Of a stretch of DNA of 43,628 bases, positions 16,645 through 24,881 are shown piece by piece. The stretch spans positions 1 through 43,628 of the forward strand of contig CAZFER010000054.1 of assembly GCA_964517495.1 (NCBI GenBank). Reading direction: 5' to 3'. Source of the stretch: CAZFER01 sp964517495. Lineage in GTDB: Bacteria > Hinthialibacterota > Hinthialibacteria > Hinthialibacterales > Hinthialibacteraceae. The position numbers and the translations under genes were made by a program. The notes under the pieces are model-generated. The model was given only the letters and a program-made list of their open reading frames with translations, had not been told where the DNA came from and made no database searches. Position 1 is the stretch's first letter. Each line of letters opens with the position of its first letter.

Positions 16645-16894
16645 CGGTTGTCTCTCAATTCTCGAATGTCATCAGCGCTATCACTGGGAACATGCCCAAT
16701 TTCATTTGCAAGGGCATTGGCTTTTCGTATGAATTTATTCAAGCGGAGTTCACGCGCCTGATAATCATCATTTTTTTAGAGAATTTATTTTCAACATGAA
16801 GACCATACTTATTGGCCAAACTTTCTGGATGATCAAAAAACTCAGGATCAATTTTATTTTGAGTGGTTTGTAAGAGTAAAGTAACTTTGGTCAT
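16641..16894 (-). pseudogene. Frameshifted antitoxin partner of the PIN remnant
   Basis: ATG at 16894 starts a frame reading TKVTLLLQTTQNKIDPEFF and ANKYGLHVENKFSKK. It meets an A7 tract near 16780, after which the phase changes. The other phase continues DDYQARELRLNKFIRK and HVPSDSADDIRELRDNR to a stop at 16641-16643 that overlaps the PIN start. Adding one A restores a single ~84-residue protein, so this is either a real indel or a homopolymer sequencing error. Family unknown; the antitoxin role follows from position. Confidence 0.7.
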
Positions 16895-17009
16895 GTTTTC
16901 AACACCTTGGGTTCCATTTTGCTTGATAGTTATTATAGCATAAAAAGAAAATTTCTATCACTATAATCATGAATATTGAGTTTTTTGAAAATGATTGGAT
17001 ATAATATGA

Positions 17010-17040
17010 AACAGGGCAGTGAACAAATCACTGCCCTGTT
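17010..17040 (-). terminator. Strong hairpin downstream of rpoD
   Basis: A perfect 13 bp stem (AACAGGGCAGTGA at 17010-17022, TCACTGCCCTGTT at 17028-17040, five-base loop) lies 28 bases after the rpoD stop. On the minus strand it is followed by TTTCATATTATA, a weak T-run. Confidence 0.75.
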
Positions 17041-17067
17041 CATGTTCTTTCCTAAAATCATTTCAAT

Positions 17068-18822
17068 CTATTCCAAAAAATCCCTTAATTTGCGGCTGCG
17101 GATGGGGTGGCGGAGTTTTCGCAGGGCTTTGGTTTCGATCTGGCGGACGCGTTCGCGAGTGACTCCAAAGCGATTGCCCACCTCTTCAAGGGTGCGTTGA
17201 TAACCATCACCAATGCCGAAACGCAGGCGCAGCACAGTTTCTTCACGTTCAGTCAGAGTGCGCAATATAGTTTCCATTTGTTCATCCATTATGTGGTCGG
17301 AGGTCATGGATGAGGGGGAACGAACCGAACGGTCTTCGATAAAGTCACCAAAATTGGTGTCGCCTTCTTCTCCGACCGGGGTTTCTAACGAGATCGGTTG
17401 TTGGGCGATCTTGAATACGCCACGGACCTTATCAATTGGCATGTCGATAAAATTGGCAATTTCTTCTGGTGAAGGTTCCCGCCCCACTTCCTGGACTAAC
17501 TTGCGTGAGATTCGGGTCATTTTATTGATGGTTTCGATCATATGAACGGGGATGCGGATAGTGCGTGCCTGATCAGCAATTGCCCGGGTTACCGCCTGGC
17601 GAATCCACCAAGTGGCATAGGTGCTGAACTTATACCCCCGGCGATATTCAAATTTATCCACCGCTCTCATCAGCCCGATATTGCCTTCTTGAATCAAATC
17701 AAGAAATTGCAGGCCACGGTTGGTGTAATTCTTGGCGATAGAAACCACCAGCCGTAGATTGGCTTTCACCACATCCATTTTTGAAAGATGGGCTGCATTC
17801 TCACCATCCTTAATTAGTTCTACGATTTTGTCCAAATGTTCCGGGCTGTCTTCGATATCTTGCACCACACGGCTATAACGCTCTTGTGACCGTTGAAAGC
17901 GCTTGCACAGTTGAATCAGCTCATCACGGGATTTTCCCGTGCGTTTTTCCAGTTCACTTTTGCCAAAACTGGTATAGCGCAGTTTTTTATATAGGGCATT
18001 CAACTCATTGGGTTTCAGTTTGAATTGCGTACATATTTTATCTATATCACGTTGAGCATCAGACATGCGGCGATGGAAATTCAATAACTTTTTGGCGATT
18101 TTGCCAATTTGCTCGTGATCGAATTTCATTGAAATGAGCAAATTGCCCAAATAACGTTTCTTCTCGATCAATTTGGAACGGCTTTTTGCAGTGTCCCTTT
18201 TTTGAAGACGAAAGACCTCAGCTTGGGTTTTCTGAATTTTGCCGAACTTTTCACGCAAATCGGAAAGAATTTTCTTGCGGTCTTTTTCTGAGAAATTATC
18301 CTTCAGGTCAAAATTCTGAACGACTTCTTCAACTTTAGGGTTCTCATTATCCAATCGATCGATCAGGCATTCGATTTCTTTTAATGCGGTTTTGCTTAAT
18401 GCCAGTGCCCGGCAGACCTTGAAGCGGCCGGATTCAATTTTCTTGGCAAGTTCAATTTCCTGTTCGCGGGTCAGCAGCGGAACACGCCCCATCTCGCGCA
18501 AATAAAGGCGCACGGGATCATCAATGCGTGCGCGTTCTTCTTGCGATATTTCTTCCTCGTCCGCTTCTTCCTCTTCGGCTTCTTCTGTCAGGTTTTTGAC
18601 ATTGGAGCGGCGGTTGATTTGATCGTAATCATCAACGACGGGAATATCCAGATCGTTAAGAACAATGAATATATCATCGATTTCATCAACGCTTACCATT
18701 TCATCGTTGATCATTCGATTGACATCATCAAATGTCAAGCACCCATTTCTTTCCCCTAGTTCGATCAGTTTTTTGAATTTTACGTTTCCTTGGCGCTCTT
18801 CTGTCATTAATTCTTTGGCCAT
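17068..18822 (-). CDS. rpoD: Primary RNA polymerase sigma factor (sigma-70)
   Basis: A 584-residue housekeeping sigma factor. Region 1.1 (residues ~8-60, LIELGERNGCLTFDDVN) is followed by an acidic linker (about 79-97). Region 1.2 contains DPVRLYLREMGRVPLL near 102. A non-conserved charged insert follows, then region 2 with FLDLIQEGNIGLMRAVDKFE and the rpoD-box core RRGYKFSTYATWWIRQA near 394. Region 3 contains IRIPVHMIE, and region 4 ends in the HTH (LEEVGNRFGVTRERVRQIE) that reads the -35 element. Start ATG 18822 follows AAAGGGAGA. It stands alone here without dnaG. The core of the cell's promoter recognition is therefore ordinary sigma-70 type. Confidence 0.97.
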   Translation of the reverse strand: MAKELMTEERQGNVKFKKLIELGERNGCLTFDDVNRMINDEMVSVDEIDDIFIVLNDLDIPVVDDYDQINRRSNVKNLTEEAEEEEADEEEISQEERARIDDPVRLYLREMGRVPLLTREQEIELAKKIESGRFKVCRALALSKTALKEIECLIDRLDNENPKVEEVVQNFDLKDNFSEKDRKKILSDLREKFGKIQKTQAEVFRLQKRDTAKSRSKLIEKKRYLGNLLISMKFDHEQIGKIAKKLLNFHRRMSDAQRDIDKICTQFKLKPNELNALYKKLRYTSFGKSELEKRTGKSRDELIQLCKRFQRSQERYSRVVQDIEDSPEHLDKIVELIKDGENAAHLSKMDVVKANLRLVVSIAKNYTNRGLQFLDLIQEGNIGLMRAVDKFEYRRGYKFSTYATWWIRQAVTRAIADQARTIRIPVHMIETINKMTRISRKLVQEVGREPSPEEIANFIDMPIDKVRGVFKIAQQPISLETPVGEEGDTNFGDFIEDRSVRSPSSMTSDHIMDEQMETILRTLTEREETVLRLRFGIGDGYQRTLEEVGNRFGVTRERVRQIETKALRKLRHPIRSRKLRDFLE

Positions 18823-19124
18823 GGATTGATTCTCCCTTTAACGAATAATATAACCACTGCATGAACCTCACCCTAAGTCGAAGGATGATTAACCTCAACG
18901 CATAAAAATATGGATAACAATATGAATTGTGTTTGGTGGGACGTAAGCCTAACCGGCCAAGTTGAACAACGTGGTACGACCAATACATGCGCGTAGATTC
19001 CCGTTGTGTGCGTTCTCGAATTTCGGTATTCGAACAAACTCTTTCCGAACCCGAAAACCCAAAATGACTATAGGGAGAGTATAGTCATGGTTTGAAATTT
19101 GAACAAGAGCCTATTTTCGTTTGA
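18823..19124. other. Intergenic region upstream of rpoD
   Basis: About 300 bases that must carry the rpoD promoter. It ends with the hairpin at 19064-19088 that belongs to the IDH-family gene. I see no other clear element and no supported small gene. Confidence 0.5.
19064..19088 (-). terminator. Hairpin after the isocitrate-dehydrogenase-like gene
   Basis: ATGACTATA at 19064-19072 and TATAGTCAT at 19080-19088 form a perfect 9 bp stem with a seven-base loop. On minus it is followed by TTTTGGGTTTTC. It lies 36 bases beyond the stop of the gene at 19125-20144. Confidence 0.55.
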
Positions 19125-20144
19125 TTAGCCTTTCAATTTTTTGAGGGATTCGTCAATCACAGCCTGGGTGAATTCAGTGGTTGATTTATTCCCTCCCAAA
19201 TCAGGTGTGGTTTCACCCTGAGCCAACAATTCCAAGGTGGATTGACGCAATGCCTGGCTTAAGGATTTCTCGCCAAGTTGATACAGAAGAAGGGAGACCG
19301 CGATAAAAATAGCAGTGGGATTGGCGATATTTTTCCCGGCAATATCCGGCGCTGTTCCACCCGCTGGATCAAACAAACCCAGCCGGATGGTTCCATCCCG
19401 ATTAAACGAATAATTCCCACTGCCGCCAATACCCATTGAACCGACCAATCCACATGCCATATCCGATAAAAAATCACCGTACTCATTAAGTACGATTATC
19501 ACGTTATAGTTATCCGGATTGATGACAAGTTTTGCCAGCAGGGCATCAAATAATTCCCGCCGGTGCTCCACGTGGGGATATTTTTCAGCCACCTCATCGA
19601 CCACAATATGAAACAATCCATCAGTGACGGATTGGATGGTGTATTTGGAGGAAGAGGTGACCGATTTGTCCTGGCTTTTAGCCAATTCAAAGGCAAAACG
19701 GGCGGCTTCTTCACACGGTTTGCGTTCAACAATTCGGATGGAAACGGCGGCCTCATGGCCGATCATGCGGCCTGGATCTTCATACGTACCACCCGTTGCC
19801 ACCCGGATAATATCGAGATCGATCTTTTTGTTGAAATTCGACTTAATCCCCGGAATGGAAACCACAGGACGGTGGATTACGCTAAATCCACACAAACGGC
19901 GCAAGATGGCGTTGGGGCTTTCTTTTTCGGTAATGGTTGGATATTTGATTGCAAAACGGGTACCGCTGATCGAGTTATAGGCTTTTTCATAGAGATCACG
20001 ACCGGCTCGATTACGGTTTTCGAGGCTGAGATCAACCGGCCGAAGTTCAACTTCAATGGGTAATTGTTTAAACAGCATGTGAACCGCGCGGCTGAGTTCG
20101 GGGCCGATTCCATCGCCCAATAGTTCGGTAATGGCGTAAGCCAT
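19125..20144 (-). CDS. Isocitrate/isopropylmalate dehydrogenase family enzyme, probably isocitrate dehydrogenase
   Basis: A 339-residue metal-dependent beta-decarboxylating dehydrogenase. The N terminus ELLGDGIGPEL matches the family. The ESPNAILRR block near residues 76-84 carries the SPNxxLR signature that distinguishes isocitrate dehydrogenases from isopropylmalate enzymes. NEYGDFLSDMACGLVG near 220 provides the metal-binding aspartates, and GTAPDIAGKNIANP near 265 is the cofactor loop. It is shorter than E. coli Icd and close in size to NAD-type enzymes. It lies in a minus-strand run with lnt and yacG, separated from lnt by about 95 bases. A second, distinct member of the family is at 40185. 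Confidence 0.82.
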   Translation of the reverse strand: MAYAITELLGDGIGPELSRAVHMLFKQLPIEVELRPVDLSLENRNRAGRDLYEKAYNSISGTRFAIKYPTITEKESPNAILRRLCGFSVIHRPVVSIPGIKSNFNKKIDLDIIRVATGGTYEDPGRMIGHEAAVSIRIVERKPCEEAARFAFELAKSQDKSVTSSSKYTIQSVTDGLFHIVVDEVAEKYPHVEHRRELFDALLAKLVINPDNYNVIIVLNEYGDFLSDMACGLVGSMGIGGSGNYSFNRDGTIRLGLFDPAGGTAPDIAGKNIANPTAIFIAVSLLLYQLGEKSLSQALRQSTLELLAQGETTPDLGGNKSTTEFTQAVIDESLKKLKG

Positions 20145-20239
20145 AAGTATCCTCCAATGGATAAGTTGGTCTCACCGATGTTATGAATAGAAGCGATGAT
20201 AATTGTACTGCGTGAAAAATAGAATCGAACCCTTGGTCT

Positions 20240-21748
20240 TCAATCTGGGCGGGAAATTTGCAATTCATAGGTGATATGACCTGTAGGAGAGGGAGGGGAT
20301 TTGATCAATACTTTGCCAGTCGGTCCGACTACACCGTTGATGCCTGAATTCGCCACACGCACCAGATAGCACCGGTTTTCTGCTGCACGGAATGTGGCTT
20401 GCACAAAATGTTGCTCCAATCCTGCAGAGCGTTTAAACCAGGCATCGTTGGAAATATTGACTAGAAAATCCGCTCCCTTTCGGTATGCCCGGCTCAACTG
20501 ACCAGCCAGAGTGGATTCAAAACAGATGGCCACCGCAAAGGTAACACCTTTGCGGGTTTTAAAGATAGTCAGGTTTTGCCCACGTTGAAACAGGCCAGCT
20601 CCCGCTTCTTCAATCAACGTTTCAATATGGTAAAAAGGCCAATAATCCCCCATTGGAATCCATTCGCCATAAGGCACCAAGTGGATTTTTTCATAATGTT
20701 GGGCAGGTTCCAAACGAATTTCGAATTCTTCGGTCACTGTATGTTGATGGGGGGATATCAACTCAGCCCGGTTCCAGAAATCCCAACCTTCTTCCCGCAT
20801 GTATCGTCCATGAATTGTTCCAACTAATAGTTCAACATCATTTTCGGTGACGAAATTCAGCAAGCGGGTTACTAGTTCTGGTTCATAATTGAGTGGAGCG
20901 GTAATCGTGCTTTCAGGCCAGATAATCAAATCCGGCTGAGATGAGAGTGCTTGCGTTGATAATTTTAGGTACCGCTTGACTGTATCTTCACTGCGTGATG
21001 ATTCTTTTTCCCCTTGTTCCAGTCCTCCCTGGATTAGTGAAATGCGAAATGGAATTGTACTTGCGCTGGAAGATTGCTTTTGGGGTGAAAGGTATTGCAC
21101 CATGGAAGCTGTGATGATGAGCAGGGTAGTAATAATGAATATAGCATGGTCGATGAGCGGTTTTTGAGTCTTCCAATTAGAAAAGGATATTCCTCTAACC
21201 TCTTTGATCCAATATGTAATAAGCGCGGTCAGAGAGACGTTTACCGTGGCGATAAAGAAGGAGAGGCCAGGCACGCCGAGGTAGTAGGCATAAGGTTGAA
21301 GGGTATTCCATTGATATAAACTATGGCCTAAATATCCCCAGGCAAACGATAAAAACGTCAACGAGCGAAGGTATTCAACCACCCCCCAAAGCAGGGCAAT
21401 GGTTATGGGAAAGAAGGGATAATTTAAAAGTTTTCCGGCAGCGATAGCTTGTAATCCATAAATGACAGATAAAAATATGACCAAGCCCAGCATCCCAGCA
21501 GTGGTGACATGATACAACCAATGAAGATGAAGCAGGTAGAAAACAATGCCGGTTATTAGGCCCAACACAAAATTGATTGCTGGTGCATGAGGTCGTATAC
21601 GAAACAAAAAGGGGATAAGGGCAATCCAAATAAGGATGGATATATTAAAGGGGGGATAGCATAAGGCTAATAATATACCACTAATGAGGCAAGCTGAGCC
21701 GTCAACCTTGCTCAGATTCTTGCTCACCCAGTTCGTCAATATCTTCAT
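20240..21748 (-). CDS. lnt: Apolipoprotein N-acyltransferase
   Basis: A 502-residue integral inner-membrane enzyme that adds the third acyl chain to lipoproteins. About six hydrophobic segments fill residues 15-215, followed by a periplasmic nitrilase-like domain. The catalytic triad is visible: Glu in IIWPEST (near 274), Lys in YEKIHLVPYGEW (near 352), and Cys in AICFEST (near 406). I chose ATG 21748, which leaves a short N terminus before the first membrane segment; a TTG further upstream is less likely. It overlaps the end of yacG by 47 bases. Its presence points to a two-membrane cell with lipoproteins. Confidence 0.92.
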   Translation of the reverse strand: MKILTNWVSKNLSKVDGSACLISGILLALCYPPFNISILIWIALIPFLFRIRPHAPAINFVLGLITGIVFYLLHLHWLYHVTTAGMLGLVIFLSVIYGLQAIAAGKLLNYPFFPITIALLWGVVEYLRSLTFLSFAWGYLGHSLYQWNTLQPYAYYLGVPGLSFFIATVNVSLTALITYWIKEVRGISFSNWKTQKPLIDHAIFIITTLLIITASMVQYLSPQKQSSSASTIPFRISLIQGGLEQGEKESSRSEDTVKRYLKLSTQALSSQPDLIIWPESTITAPLNYEPELVTRLLNFVTENDVELLVGTIHGRYMREEGWDFWNRAELISPHQHTVTEEFEIRLEPAQHYEKIHLVPYGEWIPMGDYWPFYHIETLIEEAGAGLFQRGQNLTIFKTRKGVTFAVAICFESTLAGQLSRAYRKGADFLVNISNDAWFKRSAGLEQHFVQATFRAAENRCYLVRVANSGINGVVGPTGKVLIKSPPSPTGHITYELQISRPD

Positions 21749-21917
21749 CCTGAATCGGTTCACTGATGCGGTATGCTCCTGAAAACCAGCGTCCAAGGTC
21801 CGTCATTTTACACTGTTTGCTGCAAAAGGGGAATGTGGGTGTTTCACGGCCTTCTGGCAGTACCTTCCCGCACGTTCGGCAACTGAATTTTGTTTTACGG
21901 GTTCTTCGATACACCAT
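21702..21917 (-). CDS. yacG: YacG-type zinc-binding DNA gyrase inhibitor family protein
   Basis: A 71-residue zinc-ribbon protein. Cysteines CRTC (13-16) and FCSKQC pair as in YacG, with the family block FPFCSKQCKMTDLGRWFSGAY. In E. coli YacG binds GyrB and inhibits gyrase. The basic N terminus VYRRTRKTK and acidic C-terminal tail (DEDIDELGEQESE) also fit. The ATG at 21917 follows GAGG at proper spacing; an upstream in-frame extension adds an implausible hydrophobic leader. Its end overlaps the start of lnt. Confidence 0.85.
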   Translation of the reverse strand: MVYRRTRKTKFSCRTCGKVLPEGRETPTFPFCSKQCKMTDLGRWFSGAYRISEPIQDEDIDELGEQESEQG

Positions 21918-22020
21918 TGTATTTAACCTCAAAGAAATTGTAAAAATAGATGGAATATTACACAAGAGTTTTTATAACATTTCAGCCATATGAAGTGGAA
22001 AACGAGGGAAACCTGTAATT

Positions 22021-22151
22021 AGCCACACTATTCCTCCCCCGATGAAATGGGGGAGGTTAGGAGGGGGTTAAAGGGTTCTACTCCAGGGTTATTTGTCAAC
22101 CCTCCCCTAGCCCCTCTCAATCTTGAGAGGGGAATGGAACTTCACATGGCT
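22021..22151 (-). repeat. Dispersed double-hairpin repeat, copy A
   Basis: A ~130 bp element with two palindromes: CCTCCCCC/GGGGGAGG at 22033-22040 and 22049-22056, and CCCCTCTCAA/TTGAGAGGGG at 22111-22120 and 22123-22132. Its reverse complement aligns along its length with the elements at 35226 and 38177. It contains no open frame and resembles a non-autonomous, MITE-like or REP-like repeat. Confidence 0.85.
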
Positions 22152-22272
22152 GACCATTTATAATTTTTTTAGCTAGAAACGTCTCTTTATAAATATGCGC
22201 TCTAATTAATCGTGATTGTGCTCTATACTATCCACGAATGAAAATGGCACAACGCCATTAAAGGGGAAGAAC

Positions 22273-22341
22273 ATGAAAGAGATAGAAATCGTTATTTATT
22301 TTATATTGCTTATTCTGATTCTGCTATTTTTTGTGGTGTGA
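22273..22341 (+). CDS. 22-residue single-pass membrane peptide
   Basis: ATG at 22273 follows AAGGGGAAGA and encodes MKEIEIVIYFILLILILLF, then FVV and a stop. It is almost entirely one membrane helix behind an acidic N terminus. Its start resembles that of the next gene (MGNFEIIVFWGVVILLILF), suggesting related small membrane proteins in tandem. It is too short for family assignment; the good ribosome binding site is the main support. Confidence 0.4.
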   Translation: MKEIEIVIYFILLILILLFFVV

Positions 22342-22431
22342 TCGTGTGTCAATCTGATTTTATTCGCCAAAGCATAGGTCACGCGTTATAATATGTTTAG
22401 GAAATAAATGTCTCCTGTTGGAGGTGAAAAT

Positions 22432-22698
22432 ATGGGAAATTTTGAAATCATTGTTTTTTGGGGCGTCGTGATTTTACTCATTCTCTTTATGTTGACCACG
22501 ACCAGCTCATTAGGGCGCTTTTTTAAAAATATATACAACCGCCTTGTGCAAGCCTTAAAATGGCAACCCCATGAAAAGATCATTCGGGGAGAGGAACCCA
22601 GCAAAAAGAAGCATCAAACTTTACCCGGTGATGAGGAACCCGAGGGGTCATCCATCGAGCAGGGAAAGATATACCATCATTCCAAGCGTGATAGTTAA
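22432..22698 (+). CDS. Small membrane protein with charged C-terminal tail, unknown function
   Basis: An 88-residue protein starting at ATG 22432 behind GGAGGTGAAAAT; the in-frame ATG at 22408 has no such site. Residues 4-22 form one transmembrane helix. The remainder is a hydrophilic, basic then acidic tail (RGEEPSKKKHQTLPGDEEPEG). I see no motif. It follows the 22-residue peptide with a similar N terminus by about 90 bases on the same strand. Confidence 0.6.
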   Translation: MGNFEIIVFWGVVILLILFMLTTTSSLGRFFKNIYNRLVQALKWQPHEKIIRGEEPSKKKHQTLPGDEEPEGSSIEQGKIYHHSKRDS

Positions 22699-22950
22699 GG
22701 GGGAATGATAGAAATTAAAAGAGTTCGTGCTCAATTTTGTACTATCTGATTCATCGAATTCGCATTGAATCAGAACAAAATCTAGCGAATCAACCTGCCA
22801 CGCATTCTATAGAATGCTTGACGTTATACGTTTAGACTTATAAAGTCGATGAAATATAAATGATAATATTGGGTCCATGCTTTATTTAATTGCGCCTATT
22901 AAAATCCTTTGTTGAACCAAATCAGTAAATATTCCTGGAGTCAAAAAACC

Positions 22951-24867
22951 ATGAAACTTTCCTCTGTCATGATCTCTGGATTGATTTTATTCCTCTCTTA
23001 TTCTTTTTCAGCACATTCATTTGAACGCCTTGAGTATAATAATCCCGGATTGGTTGTTGATTTGGGAGTAGGGCTTTGGGCATGGCCTTTACCAATGGAT
23101 TTTGATGGAGATGGCGATAACGATTTACTGGTTAATACACAGGATAAGCCATACAACGGTTTATATTTTTTTGAAAATGTGACAGGAAATGTGAAATATC
23201 CCATTTTCAAACCAGGAATCCGGCTTGGTGGGGGGCAAAAGAATGTTCAAATATCCTATGTTGGGGAGGAATATCGAATTTTAACTCCAGGGAAAGTGCA
23301 TTCGGATTTTAAAACCAAAGGCCTTGATGGTGGGGAGCCATTTCCATACAAGCAGGAATTCTATGCAGGGCGTTCAAACCATTGGCGTTTGGTTGATTAC
23401 AACGGTGATGGGGTGCGTGACCTGATTATTGGAGCAAGCGACTGGCGCGAATATGGTTGGGATAACGCTTATAACGACAAAGGCCAATGGACCAACGGCC
23501 CGCTCCATGCATACATATATTTTATCGAGAACCAGGGAACCAATGATGATCCTGATTATGGTGAAGCGGTTAAAATCAAGGCGGGGGGTAAACCTATCGA
23601 TGTCTATGGGATGCCTTCGCCTAACTTTGCGGATTGGGATAATGACGGTGATCTTGATTTGATTTGCGGTGAATTTTTGGACCGATTTACCTATTTTGAA
23701 AATGTAGGTTCATCCACTAAGCCTCGTTATGCTAAAGGTCAGTTTCTTGAATATCAAGGCAAGACCATCAAAATGGATTTGGAAATGATTATCCCAGTGG
23801 CCATTGATTGGGAGAAGGACGGGGATGTTGATTTGGTTGTCGGACAGGAAGATGGCCGGGTAGCCCTGGTGGAAAATACTGGCAGGCTTAACGATGGCAT
23901 ACCGGAATTCTCCCCACCCACATTTTTTCAGCAAGAGGCAGCCTATGTTAAATTTGGCGCGTTGGTTACACCGCATAGCATTGATTGGGATGCGGATGGT
24001 GATGAAGATTTGATCTGTGGAAACACCGCTGGCTATATTGGCTTTATAGAAAACCTGGATGGTGGCGATCCACCACGCTGGGCAGAACCTGTTTGTCTGA
24101 AAGCGAATGGGGAAACAATCCGCATACAAGCTGGATACAATGGCTCCATTCAAGGACCCGCCGAAGCGAAATGGGGATATACGGTTTTGAATGTTGCGGA
24201 CTGGAACCACGATGAGTTACCCGATATTGTAGTCAATTCCATTTGGGGCAAAGTGGTTTGGTATGAAAATGTGGGAGCCCGGCAATCACCAAAACTTAAA
24301 GCCGCTCAACCGGTTGAAGTGGAGTGGCTAAGTGATCCCCCCAAACCCGCATGGAATTGGTGGAATCCTGAAGGCAAGCAGCTGGTCACACAATGGCGCA
24401 CAAGCCCTGTGGTTTATGATCTGAATGAAGATGGCTTGAAGGATTTGATTATGCTGGATCATGAAGGCTATTTGAGCTTCTTTGAACGAAGTAAAAAAGA
24501 TGACAACCTTATACTCTTGCCAGGAAAACGAATTTTCAAGAATGAGAATGGCGATCCATTGCGCCTTAATGAACGTGAGGCGGGAAAAAGTGGACGGCGA
24601 AAACTGACGCTGACCGATTGGGATGGCGATGGGCATTTGGATATTCTTATTAATAGCCGGAATGTTGATTTTTTACGTAACATTGCTGAAACACAAGGCG
24701 AGTATATCTTCAAAGCATCCGGCCAGGTTCATACACGTCAGCTTGCTGGACATACCACTTGTCCCACGGTGGTGGATTGGGACCGGAATGATATCCCCGA
24801 TCTTTTGGTTGGGGGCGAGGATGGGCATTTGTATTACATGAAAAATCCCCGGGCTAATCAAGAATGA
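22951..24867 (+). CDS. Secreted FG-GAP/VCBS repeat protein (nine repeats)
   Basis: A 638-residue exported protein. ATG 22951 follows CTGGAG; an upstream TTG would mask the signal peptide (residues 1-25). At least nine repeats carry an Asp-rich calcium loop, for example DFDGDGDNDLLV, DYNGDGVRDLIIG, DWDNDGDLDLICG, DWEKDGDVDLVVG, DWDADGDEDLICG, DLNEDGLKDLIM and DWDGDGHLDILI. Most are followed by an aromatic ENxG-type strand such as YFENVG. This is the integrin-like beta-propeller pattern and suggests a surface or periplasmic binding protein. Two loops are degenerate (DWNHDELPD, DWDRNDIPD). No catalytic domain is visible. Confidence 0.85.
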   Translation: MKLSSVMISGLILFLSYSFSAHSFERLEYNNPGLVVDLGVGLWAWPLPMDFDGDGDNDLLVNTQDKPYNGLYFFENVTGNVKYPIFKPGIRLGGGQKNVQISYVGEEYRILTPGKVHSDFKTKGLDGGEPFPYKQEFYAGRSNHWRLVDYNGDGVRDLIIGASDWREYGWDNAYNDKGQWTNGPLHAYIYFIENQGTNDDPDYGEAVKIKAGGKPIDVYGMPSPNFADWDNDGDLDLICGEFLDRFTYFENVGSSTKPRYAKGQFLEYQGKTIKMDLEMIIPVAIDWEKDGDVDLVVGQEDGRVALVENTGRLNDGIPEFSPPTFFQQEAAYVKFGALVTPHSIDWDADGDEDLICGNTAGYIGFIENLDGGDPPRWAEPVCLKANGETIRIQAGYNGSIQGPAEAKWGYTVLNVADWNHDELPDIVVNSIWGKVVWYENVGARQSPKLKAAQPVEVEWLSDPPKPAWNWWNPEGKQLVTQWRTSPVVYDLNEDGLKDLIMLDHEGYLSFFERSKKDDNLILLPGKRIFKNENGDPLRLNEREAGKSGRRKLTLTDWDGDGHLDILINSRNVDFLRNIAETQGEYIFKASGQVHTRQLAGHTTCPTVVDWDRNDIPDLLVGGEDGHLYYMKNPRANQE

Positions 24868-24881
24868 TGATTTGTAAGAGA

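Noticed and set aside
18728..18988. 86-residue minus frame upstream of rpoD
   Set aside because: Overlaps the rpoD start in another phase, composition is basic and random-looking, no family.
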